This document shows, piece by piece, positions 1 to 5,031 of a stretch of 5,614 nucleotides of DNA. The stretch lies in NCBI GenBank assembly GCA_013694495.1, contig JACDCH010000032.1, forward strand, positions 1-5,614. The letters are read 5' to 3'. The position numbers were made by a program, and so were the translations under genes. Position 1 is the stretch's first letter. Every line of letters begins with the position of its first letter. This DNA is from Acidimicrobiia bacterium. Its GTDB lineage: Bacteria; Actinomycetota; Acidimicrobiia; Acidimicrobiales; JACDCH01. Under the pieces are notes generated by a model that ran no database searches, was not told where the DNA came from, and saw only the letters and a program-made list of their open reading frames with translations.

Positions 1-61
1 CCCGGCGCCTTCGGCGGTCGGCAGGCGCGACGCGACGCGGTTGTTCCGCTGCACGTTCTGA
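1..61 (+). CDS. Probable 3' end of a rightward gene (partial)
   Basis: Reading from base 2, nineteen codons run to a TGA at 59-61, giving a tail ending ...DATRLFRCTF. Eighteen of the 19 third positions are G or C, which matches the codon bias of the certain genes here. The only competing reading, a minus-strand ATG at 70 running left, has clearly lower third-position GC. If real, the gene converges on the thiolase-like gene, whose stop lies 38 bases away. The tail is too short to assign a family, and the call rests on codon bias alone. Confidence 0.35.
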   Translation, partial: PAPSAVGRRDATRLFRCTF

Positions 62-99
62 GTCGTTCATCCCGTCGGCGTACCCGGCCGCGGCAGAGG

Positions 100-1608
100 T
101 CAGAAGCGGACGGTGCCGTCGCCCGCCAGCTCGGCGTCGCGCCCGACGACCTCGGTGTCGACCATGGCCGCCAGGGCCGCGTCGTCGTCGGTGCGGCCCC
201 ACGCCCGCTCACCGGCGGGGGTCAGCAGCGCGCAGAGCCCGACCTCGGCATCGCCGGCGCGGTCGTGCATCACCGTGTAGGCCTCCACCGACACGGGGCC
301 GGCGTACGCACCGTCGGCCGGCAGACGCGCCGAGGTGGCCGCCTCGACCTCGGCATCGGGCGCGTCCCAGCGGAAGCCTTCCGCCGGCGGCTCGGTGGCG
401 TAGAGGCCGAAGGCGTGCTTCGTGATGTTGCCGCCGTTGGCGGTCACGAGGCCGACGTCGCCGGGGTGCTCGCGCAGGACGCCGACCATCGCGGCGATGG
501 CGTGGCTGACGTAGTTGTTCCAGGGGCCGCCCGCGAACGAGAGCCCGCCCGTGACCGTGAGCTGGCGGTCGAGACCGAGGCCGAGCTCCTTGGCCGCGAT
601 CTGCACCGCCGACGGGAAGCACGAGTACACGTCGACGTGGGCGATGTCGTCGGGCCCGACGCCGGCGAGCTCCAGGGCGCGCCGCCCGGCCACCCTGATG
701 GCCGGCGACGATCGGAGGTCGCCGCGGGAGCTGACGTGGGCGGTGTCGTGGGCGTCGGTGCCGGCCTGCGGGAAGACCCACGCGTCGCGCGGGATGCCCA
801 GCCGCTCGGCTGCGTCGACCGAGCACAGCAGCACCGCGCCGCCCTGCTCGACCGCGTTGTTCGAGTTGAGCCGCTTCGGATACGGGAACCCGATCATGCG
901 GTTCGTCGGCGACGGCGCGACGAGCTCCTCAGCAGTGAACGACTCCTGGATCCAGGCGTTCGGGTTGGTGGCGGCGACGGCGCTGAAGCCCGACCACAGC
1001 CGCCCGAGGTGCGCCGCCCACTCGGTGTGCGTGGCCCCGGCCTCGGCCCGGAGGGCGGATTCGAACATGGGGTAGAACTGGACCGGCATCACGATGCCCC
1101 GGGCCATCTCGGCCGGGTGGACCATGGCGTCGAGGGCGAACTCGCCGCCAAAGGTCTCGGTGGGCGCCACGTCGTCGGCCTGGTGCGTCCACGGCGGTCG
1201 GGCGTCGAGCCCCTTGAACGACATGCGCGTGCGCCACGCCTCGGCGCCGCCGATCAGCACGACGTCGGCCCGGCCGCCGGCGATGTCGAGGCACGTGCGG
1301 TTGACGAGCGACTGCGGGGTGTTGCCGCCGGCGTGCGTGTACAGCGTGTGGCGGACGTCGCTGGCGCCGATGCGCTCGGCGACGAGGCGGCCCGGGTCGC
1401 GGTACCGCCACGAGAGCAGCTGCACCACGCGCACAGAGTCGACGGCGGCCAGCACCTTGCCGGCGTCGGCCGCACCGGTGTCGGCGGCCGCCCGGCGGGC
1501 CGCCTCGGCGAGCAGGTCGACCGGTTCGAGCGCCTCGGCCCCCTCGTCGACCCGGTTCGAGAACTGCCCGCCGCCGACGAGGACGGGGGTGCGGGGATCG
1601 AGCGCCAT
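100..1608 (-). CDS. Thiolase-like protein, SCP-2/TLP1 type (acetyl-CoA acetyltransferase family)
   Basis: A 502-residue thiolase-fold protein. The N-terminal part (PVLVGGGQ at 8-15, then GGAEAW at 120-125) and the C-terminal thiolase half (GGLSFAGGP 354-362, TANGGNITKHA 389-399) match the lipid-transfer/SCP-2 thiolase branch. Residues from about 420 to 502 form an extra domain like the additional C-terminal domain of mycobacterial thiolase-like protein type 1. Family members are usually annotated as acetyl-CoA acetyltransferases and are presumed to act on acyl-CoA in the cytoplasm. The canonical residues are missing: the nucleophilic Cys position reads GGNTPQSL (94-101), the GHP motif reads GGP (360-362), and the CxG motif reads ANGG (390-393). 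Cys330 in YSCF, matching the HDCF motif of SCP-x thiolases, is the only obvious cysteine near the active site. The ATG at 1608 fits the family N-terminus; no Shine-Dalgarno precedes it, and a -10-like box and TetR-like operator lie just upstream. The family call is firm. Whether it catalyses thiolysis, condensation or something else is open. Confidence 0.93.
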   Translation of the reverse strand: MALDPRTPVLVGGGQFSNRVDEGAEALEPVDLLAEAARRAAADTGAADAGKVLAAVDSVRVVQLLSWRYRDPGRLVAERIGASDVRHTLYTHAGGNTPQSLVNRTCLDIAGGRADVVLIGGAEAWRTRMSFKGLDARPPWTHQADDVAPTETFGGEFALDAMVHPAEMARGIVMPVQFYPMFESALRAEAGATHTEWAAHLGRLWSGFSAVAATNPNAWIQESFTAEELVAPSPTNRMIGFPYPKRLNSNNAVEQGGAVLLCSVDAAERLGIPRDAWVFPQAGTDAHDTAHVSSRGDLRSSPAIRVAGRRALELAGVGPDDIAHVDVYSCFPSAVQIAAKELGLGLDRQLTVTGGLSFAGGPWNNYVSHAIAAMVGVLREHPGDVGLVTANGGNITKHAFGLYATEPPAEGFRWDAPDAEVEAATSARLPADGAYAGPVSVEAYTVMHDRAGDAEVGLCALLTPAGERAWGRTDDDAALAAMVDTEVVGRDAELAGDGTVRF

Positions 1609-1614
1609 GCGGGC

Positions 1615-1620
1615 ATCGTC
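1615..1620 (-). promoter_or_regulatory. Candidate -10 box of the thiolase-like gene
   Basis: On the minus strand GACGAT lies 6 bases before the ATG at 1608, keeping the A at position 2 and AT at positions 5-6 of the TAnnnT-type -10 consensus. With no Shine-Dalgarno in front of the gene, this spacing fits a leaderless transcript starting at or near the ATG. The operator at 1628-1647 covers the expected -35 region, so a bound repressor would block polymerase. The box is short and degenerate, so this is inference. Confidence 0.4.
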
Positions 1621-1627
1621 CCACGCG

Positions 1628-1647
1628 ACTTGACCGCTCGGTCAAGT
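1628..1647 (-). promoter_or_regulatory. TetR-type operator, copy 1 (thiolase-like gene)
   Basis: ACTTGACCG and CGGTCAAGT form a perfect 9-base inverted repeat around a 2-base centre. On the minus strand it ends 19 bases before the thiolase-like ATG. TetR-family repressors typically bind palindromes of this size; the half-site resembles that of E. coli RutR (TTGACCAnnTGGTCAA), but this is a likeness, not an assignment. An almost identical site precedes the dehydrogenase at 4172, in the same orientation. The site also lies 17 bases before the GTG at 1665 of the divergent phosphatase gene, so it could affect that operon too, depending on where its transcription really starts. Confidence 0.78.
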
Positions 1648-1664
1648 ACGCCCGACTGCCGCCG

Positions 1665-2345
1665 GTGTCCACGACCGCGGAGCCCGTCGAGCTGCGCCGA
1701 TCGGCCGGCAACGGAGTCGGAGGCGGCCGCCGCTCCCGCCTACCATCGGCGGCCATCGAGTCCCCTCTGATCCTGTTCGTGTGCACGGCCAACCAGTGCC
1801 GTTCGCCCCTGGCCGAGGCGCTCCTGCGCTCGCTGCTCACCGAGCGGGGCATCGAGGCCGACGTGGCCTCGGCCGGGCTCATGGCCGGCGGCATGCCGGC
1901 CACCGAGACGGGGGTCGATGTGCTTGTCGGCCGGGGGATCGAGGCCGGCCGGCACCGAAGCCGGAACATCGCCGACCCCGACGTGCGGCTCTCGAGCGCC
2001 GACGTGATCATCGGCATGGAGCGCCGCCACGTCCAGGAGGTCGTGCTCCTCGACCCGGCGCTGGAGCGGCGGGCCTTCACGCTGATCGACCTCGTGCGCC
2101 GGGCCGAGGCGGCGCCGCCGCGGCAGGACGGTGTGCGCTTGCGGGCCTGGGCCGAAGGCCTGTCGACGGGGCGCCGCCGATCGGAGCTCCTCGGGGTGGG
2201 CGATGACGCGGTGGCCGACCCGATCGGGCGCGGCCGCGACACCTACGAGGCCACGGCCGATCTCCTGGTGGACCTGCTCGGGCGCCTCGTGGGTCGGGCC
2301 TTCCCGGCCGCGGTCGCCGGCGGCGTCGAGGCCCGATCCGCGTGA
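1665..2345 (+). CDS. Low-molecular-weight protein phosphatase (LMW-PTP family)
   Basis: A cytoplasmic phosphatase that removes phosphate from protein tyrosine or, in the YwlE branch, arginine. The P-loop CTANQCRS (40-47) is the family CX5R(S/T) signature; Cys40 is the nucleophile and Arg46 binds phosphate. SAG (69-71) follows as usual. Asp185 in ADPIG (184-188) is the expected general acid, followed by Tyr194 and a final helix. Cys-to-Asp spacing is 145 residues against about 110 in B. subtilis YwlE. The excess falls at roughly 145-178, a basic stretch (RRR at 170-172) seen as I recall in many actinobacterial members. Residue 44 is Gln where YwlE has the Thr that gives it arginine preference, so the substrate is undecided. 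The GTG at 1665 leaves about 34 residues before the first strand (LILFVC), unusually long, so the true start may lie further in. Its TGA overlaps the rpiB GTG, indicating translational coupling. Gene order with rpiB and glyA supports a YwlE-like ancestry. Confidence 0.88.
   Translation: MSTTAEPVELRRSAGNGVGGGRRSRLPSAAIESPLILFVCTANQCRSPLAEALLRSLLTERGIEADVASAGLMAGGMPATETGVDVLVGRGIEAGRHRSRNIADPDVRLSSADVIIGMERRHVQEVVLLDPALERRAFTLIDLVRRAEAAPPRQDGVRLRAWAEGLSTGRRRSELLGVGDDAVADPIGRGRDTYEATADLLVDLLGRLVGRAFPAAVAGGVEARSA
1741..1746 (+). promoter_or_regulatory. Candidate -10 box inside the annotated 5' end of the phosphatase gene
   Basis: TACCAT fits the TAnnnT -10 pattern and lies 8 bases before an in-frame ATC at 1755, four codons ahead of the first conserved strand of the phosphatase. 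This is the spacing seen between -10-like boxes and starts in the neighbouring genes. It would make the phosphatase-rpiB-glyA operon start inside the open frame that begins at 1665. No convincing -35 element is visible, and ATC is a rare start codon, so this remains a weak call. Confidence 0.25.
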
Positions 2346-2791
2346 GGGTGGCGATCGGCGCCGACCACGCCGGCTTCGCGTTGAAGACCCACCTCGTGGC
2401 CACCTTGCAGGCCGACGGCCACGACGTCGTCGACCTCGGTACCGACAGCGACGAGACCGTCGACTACCCGCCGATCTGCGCCGCCGTCGGTCGCGCCGTG
2501 GTGGCCGGCGACGCCGACCGGGGGATCGTCCTCGGCGGGAGCGGCCAGGGCGAGCAGCTGGCGGCCAACAAGGTGCGGGGCGTGCGCGCTGCGCTGTGCA
2601 ACGACCTGTACACCGCCCGGCTCAGCCGCGAGCACAACGACGCGAACGTGCTGTCGATGGGCGGCCGGATCGTCGCCGCCGGCCTGGCCGACGAGATCCT
2701 CCGGCTGTGGCTCGCCACCGAGTTCGAGGGCGGCCGCCACCAGCGCCGAGTGGAACAGATCGCTGCCATCGAACGAGGAGAGGAAGGCTGA
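2342..2791 (+). CDS. rpiB: Ribose-5-phosphate isomerase B (RpiB/LacAB family)
   Basis: A 149-residue sugar-phosphate isomerase that interconverts ribose 5-phosphate and ribulose 5-phosphate in the non-oxidative pentose phosphate pathway, in the cytoplasm, normally as a dimer. IGADHAG (5-11) is the N-terminal signature, with Asp8 and His9 binding substrate. The GGSGQGEQ loop (65-72) carries Ser67 where the E. coli enzyme has its catalytic Cys; Glu71 is then the expected base, as in the Mycobacterium tuberculosis enzyme. AANK (74-77) forms the phosphate-binding region, and His98 in REHNDANVL is the conserved ring-opening histidine. Length is typical. The GTG start overlaps the upstream TGA as GTGA, with only a weak GAGG at 2328-2331, so reinitiation by ribosomes finishing the phosphatase is likely. 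The stop is 2 bases before glyA. Together RpiB and GlyA supply pentose phosphate and one-carbon units, both nucleotide precursors. Confidence 0.96.
   Translation: MRVAIGADHAGFALKTHLVATLQADGHDVVDLGTDSDETVDYPPICAAVGRAVVAGDADRGIVLGGSGQGEQLAANKVRGVRAALCNDLYTARLSREHNDANVLSMGGRIVAAGLADEILRLWLATEFEGGRHQRRVEQIAAIERGEEG
2775..2787 (+). promoter_or_regulatory. Strong ribosome-binding site of glyA
   Basis: A purine-only run GAGGAGAGGAAGG lies inside the last codons of rpiB, ending 6 bases before the glyA ATG at 2794. It is the best Shine-Dalgarno in the window and fixes the glyA start. It contrasts with the other genes here, which lack one or have only a weak one, and suggests glyA is translated more strongly than its operon partners. 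Confidence 0.85.
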
Positions 2792-2793
2792 CC

Positions 2794-4044
2794 ATGCCCT
2801 GGCCCGAGCCCCACGACCACGACCTGTTCACGCTGATCGACCGCGAGGTCGACCGCCAGAACCGCACGGTGCAGCTCATCGCGAGCGAGAACTTCACGTC
2901 GCCCGCGGTGCTGCGGGCCACGGGCTCGGTCCTCACCAACAAGTACTCCGAGGGCTACCCGGGCAAGCGCTACTACGGCGGCAACGAGGTCATCGACTCC
3001 GTCGAGGACCTCGCCCGCGACCGGGCCACGGCCCTGTTCGGGGCCGAGCACGCCAACGTGCAGCCCCATGCCGGCGCCAACGCCAACATGGCCGTCTACC
3101 TCGCCACCCTCGAGGTCGGCGACACCGTGCTCGGCCTGCGCCTCGACCAGGGCGGGCACCTCACGCACGGCTCGCCGGTGAACGCGTCGGGCCGCCTCTA
3201 CAACTTCGTCTCCTACGGCGTCACCACCAGCGACGAGCGCATCGACTTCGACCAGGTGCGTGAGGCCGCCCTCGCGCACCGGCCCAAGATGATCGTCGCC
3301 GGGGCCACCGCCTACTCGCGCATCATCGACTCGCGGCCGTTCCGGGCGATCGCCGACGAGGTCGGCGCGCTGTTCATGTTCGACGCCGCCCACATCGCAG
3401 GGCTCATCGCCGGGGGCCAGCACCCCAACCCCGTCGAGCAGGGCGCCGACATCATGACGTTCACGACCCACAAGACCCTCCGCGGTCCTCGCGGTGGCGC
3501 CATCCTCTGCACGAAGGCGCTGGCCGAGCGGATCGACAAGGCGGTCTTCCCGGGCCTGCAGGGCGGCCCCCTCGATCACGTGGTGGCGGCCAAGGCCGTC
3601 GCCTTCTTCGAGGCGGCCCAGCCCGAGTTCAAGGACTACGCGGCCCGGATCGTGGCCAACGCCGCGGCCCTGGCCGAGTCGCTGGCCGGGCACGGGCTGC
3701 GCCTCGTCTCGGGCGGCACCGACAACCATCTCGTGCTGGTCGACCTGCGGAGCTTCGACGCCGACCTGTCGGGCAAGAAGGCCCGCCTGGCGCTCGACCG
3801 GGCCGGCATCAGCCTCAACGAGAACACCGTGCCCGACGACCCGCGGCCGCCGTACATCACGTCGGGCCTCCGCATCGGGACGCCGGCCGTCACGACCCAG
3901 GGCATGGGCGAGGCGGAGATGGCCACCATCGGCGCGCTCATCCACCGCACGCTCGTCGGGCGCGACGACGAGCACGAGATCGCCGCCGTGCGGGCCGCCG
4001 TCAACGAGCTGTGCGAGGCCTTCACGCCCTACCCGGACGCGTAG
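2794..4044 (+). CDS. glyA: Serine hydroxymethyltransferase
   Basis: A 416-residue PLP enzyme of normal bacterial length that interconverts serine plus tetrahydrofolate with glycine plus 5,10-methylene-tetrahydrofolate, the main source of one-carbon units. Lys227 in TTHKTLRGPRGG forms the Schiff base with PLP. Asp197 and His200 (FDAAH) and His122 (GGHLTHG) line the cofactor site. Tyr51 and Glu53 in YSEGYPGKRYYGG are substrate and proton-transfer residues. Arg360 in TSGLRIGTP binds the substrate carboxylate. All expected residues are present, so the enzyme should be active; family members work as dimers or tetramers in the cytoplasm. The ATG is fixed by the Shine-Dalgarno at 2775-2787 and by family alignment; a much longer open frame upstream only overlaps rpiB. 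It is the last gene of the operon. No clear hairpin terminator follows, and no riboswitch is apparent. Confidence 0.98.
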   Translation: MPWPEPHDHDLFTLIDREVDRQNRTVQLIASENFTSPAVLRATGSVLTNKYSEGYPGKRYYGGNEVIDSVEDLARDRATALFGAEHANVQPHAGANANMAVYLATLEVGDTVLGLRLDQGGHLTHGSPVNASGRLYNFVSYGVTTSDERIDFDQVREAALAHRPKMIVAGATAYSRIIDSRPFRAIADEVGALFMFDAAHIAGLIAGGQHPNPVEQGADIMTFTTHKTLRGPRGGAILCTKALAERIDKAVFPGLQGGPLDHVVAAKAVAFFEAAQPEFKDYAARIVANAAALAESLAGHGLRLVSGGTDNHLVLVDLRSFDADLSGKKARLALDRAGISLNENTVPDDPRPPYITSGLRIGTPAVTTQGMGEAEMATIGALIHRTLVGRDDEHEIAAVRAAVNELCEAFTPYPDA

Positions 4045-4057
4045 ACCCCGGCGCCGC

Positions 4058-4123
4058 TCACGCCAGCCCGGCCGCGGCGCGCACCAGGGCCACCGGGGTG
4101 CCGCCGAAGGACTGCACGTGCAC
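4058..4123 (-). pseudogene. Possible remnant of a gene's 3' end, or a 21-codon open frame
   Basis: Between glyA and the dehydrogenase, the minus strand reads GTG through 21 codons to TGA, ending ...SFGGTPVALVRAAAGLA. Every third position before the stop is G or C, as in real genes here, and the peptide looks like an ordinary protein C-terminus. In frame, it is closed off upstream by TGA at 4145-4147, inside the operator, so no full gene can exist. It could be the surviving tail of a gene lost when the dehydrogenase arrived, or chance in GC-rich DNA. I do not recognise the family. The rest of this 127-base gap holds the operator and promoter. Confidence 0.22.
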
Positions 4124-4130
4124 GGGGCCT

Positions 4131-4150
4131 ACTTGACCGAGCGGTCAAGA
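4131..4150 (+). promoter_or_regulatory. TetR-type operator, copy 2 (dehydrogenase gene)
   Basis: CTTGACCG and CGGTCAAG (4132-4149) form a perfect 8-base inverted repeat around AG. The outermost pair present in copy 1 is lost here (A and A). Bases 4130-4149 are identical to the thiolase-side copy read in its own transcription direction, including the non-symmetric centre. The site ends 22 bases before the dehydrogenase ATG, where the -35 region should lie; its TTGACC resembles a -35 hexamer but sits 20 bases from the -10-like box, longer than usual. Repression by blocking polymerase is the likely mode. Confidence 0.78.
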
Positions 4151-4158
4151 GCGGCGGC

Positions 4159-4164
4159 TACGCT
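4159..4164 (+). promoter_or_regulatory. Candidate -10 box of the dehydrogenase gene
   Basis: TACGCT fits the TAnnnT pattern and lies 7 bases before the ATG at 4172. No Shine-Dalgarno is present, which suggests a leaderless mRNA. The arrangement operator, 8-9 bases, -10-like box, 6-7 bases, ATG is the same as at the thiolase-like gene. Confidence 0.48.
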
Positions 4165-4171
4165 CCGAAAC

Positions 4172-4957
4172 ATGGACATCAGTGGAGCTTCCGCCATCGT
4201 CACCGGGGGCGCATCGGGCCTCGGTGAGGCCACCGCCCTCCTGCTCGCCGAGCGCGGCGCCAAGGTCGTCATCGTCGACCTGCCCCGCCAGGAGGAGAAG
4301 GCGAAGGACGTGCTCGCCGCCACTGGCGGCGTCTTCGCGCCCACCGACGTGACCGATGAGGAGCAGGTGATCGCGGCCGTCGAGGCGGCCAAGGAGCTCG
4401 GCCCCGTGCGAGTGCTCGTCAACTGCGCCGGCATCGGCTGGCCCCAGCGCACGATCGGCAAGGACGGGCAGTACTCGTCCGCCCACGGTCTCGACATCTT
4501 CAAGAAGGTGGTCGAGATCAACCTGATCGGCACGTTCAACTGCATCCGGCTGGCGGCCACGGCCATCAGCCAGTCCGAGCCGCTCGACGAGTTCGGCGAG
4601 CGGGGCGCGATCGTGAACACCGCTTCGGTCGCGGCCTACGACGGGCAGATCGGCCAGGCCGCGTACTCGGCGAGCAAGGGCGGCGTCGTCGGCATGACGC
4701 TCCCGATCGCCCGCGACCTGTCGGCCGTCGGGATCCGGGTCAACACGATCGCCCCCGGCTTCATCGACACGCCCATCTACGGCGCCGGCGACGCGGCCGA
4801 CGGCTTCAAGAACAAGCTGGCGCCGAACCTCCTCTTCCCGAACCGCTTCGGCTTCTCGCGCGAGTTCGCCACGCTCGCGGTCGAGCTCGTCACGAACAGC
4901 TACATGAACGGCGAGTCGATCCGGTGCGACGGCGGCGTCCGGATGCCGCCGAAGTAG
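4172..4957 (+). CDS. Short-chain dehydrogenase, HSD10-like (3-hydroxyacyl-CoA dehydrogenase type 2 family)
   Basis: A 261-residue classical SDR, probably a cytoplasmic NAD-dependent tetramer. TGGASGLG (11-18) binds the dinucleotide; Asp36 at the end of the second strand (VIVD) favours NAD over NADP. NCAG (84-87) is the structural motif. The catalytic tetrad is Asn117, Ser152, Tyr165 and Lys169 (YSASK). The stretches NTASVAA, GQAAYSASKGG and GMTLPIARDL closely resemble human HSD17B10 and bacterial homologues that oxidise 3-hydroxyacyl-CoA, often 2-methyl-branched, or hydroxysteroids. The substrate cannot be fixed from sequence. The open frame continues far upstream, but the ATG at 4172 puts the glycine motif at the usual position and follows a promoter-like box. 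The shared operator links it to the thiolase-like gene at 100-1608: dehydrogenation and thiolysis are consecutive beta-oxidation steps. It stands alone in its transcript as far as the window shows. Confidence 0.93.
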   Translation: MDISGASAIVTGGASGLGEATALLLAERGAKVVIVDLPRQEEKAKDVLAATGGVFAPTDVTDEEQVIAAVEAAKELGPVRVLVNCAGIGWPQRTIGKDGQYSSAHGLDIFKKVVEINLIGTFNCIRLAATAISQSEPLDEFGERGAIVNTASVAAYDGQIGQAAYSASKGGVVGMTLPIARDLSAVGIRVNTIAPGFIDTPIYGAGDAADGFKNKLAPNLLFPNRFGFSREFATLAVELVTNSYMNGESIRCDGGVRMPPK

Positions 4958-4964
4958 CGAGGTC

Positions 4965-5018
4965 ACTGACCGGAGTCGGAGGTTGGTGGCCACCGGCGAA
5001 TCTTGGAGTCGGGTCAGT
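4965..5018. repeat. Weak inverted repeat between dehydrogenase and lipoprotein genes
   Basis: ACTGACC (4965-4971) and GGTCAGT (5012-5018) can pair across a 40-base loop that contains the palindrome GGTGGCCACC (4985-4994). It starts 7 bases after the dehydrogenase stop and ends at the candidate lipoprotein -10 box. It could be a poor terminator or a regulator site, or nothing. No T-run follows. Confidence 0.2.
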
Positions 5019-5023
5019 AGGGT
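5018..5023 (+). promoter_or_regulatory. Candidate -10 box of the lipoprotein gene
   Basis: TAGGGT lies 8 bases before the ATG at 5032 and fits the TAnnnT pattern for a leaderless transcript. The same bases contain AGGG, which could instead act as a weak Shine-Dalgarno 9 bases from the start; the two readings cannot be separated here. No good -35 hexamer was found. Confidence 0.35.
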
Positions 5024-5031
5024 TCGCGAGC

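Noticed and set aside
1..70. Minus-strand ATG at 70 running off the left edge (about 23 residues, Arg-rich), possibly the start of a gene downstream of the thiolase-like gene, such as a regulator
   Set aside because: Only 14 of 23 third positions are G or C, against 18 of 19 for the plus-strand frame over the same bases, and there is no good Shine-Dalgarno. Too short to exclude fully.
265..1770. A 501-codon open frame on the plus strand antisense to the thiolase-like gene
   Set aside because: Composition is rich in Arg, Gly, Val and Asp without any domain, and it lies opposite a clear conserved protein; a typical GC-rich antisense frame.
2131..2793. Upstream extension of the glyA frame
   Set aside because: It overlaps the phosphatase and all of rpiB, is Arg/Pro-rich nonsense, and a strong Shine-Dalgarno fixes the ATG at 2794.
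2464..3975. A 503-codon minus-strand open frame across rpiB and glyA
   Set aside because: It covers two certain genes on the other strand and shows no family motif, only low-complexity GC-driven residues.
4113..4122. Perfect palindrome TGCACGTGCA 8 bases upstream of the second operator's TACTTGACC
   Set aside because: Ten-base palindromes are expected several times in a window this size, and no matching copy lies at the thiolase-like promoter.
4045..4130. Intrinsic terminator after glyA
   Set aside because: Only GC-rich short complementarities are visible; no stable stem with a T-run could be drawn.
3494..4171. Upstream extension of the dehydrogenase frame through glyA
   Set aside because: The extra sequence is Arg/Ser/Pro-rich antisense-like noise over glyA; SDR proteins start just before the glycine motif, as with the ATG at 4172.
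1712..4982. Repeat CGGAGTCGGAGG at 1712-1723 and 4971-4982, both near candidate promoters
   Set aside because: Twelve-base repeats are expected by chance in DNA this GC-rich, and the distances to the nearest -10-like boxes differ.
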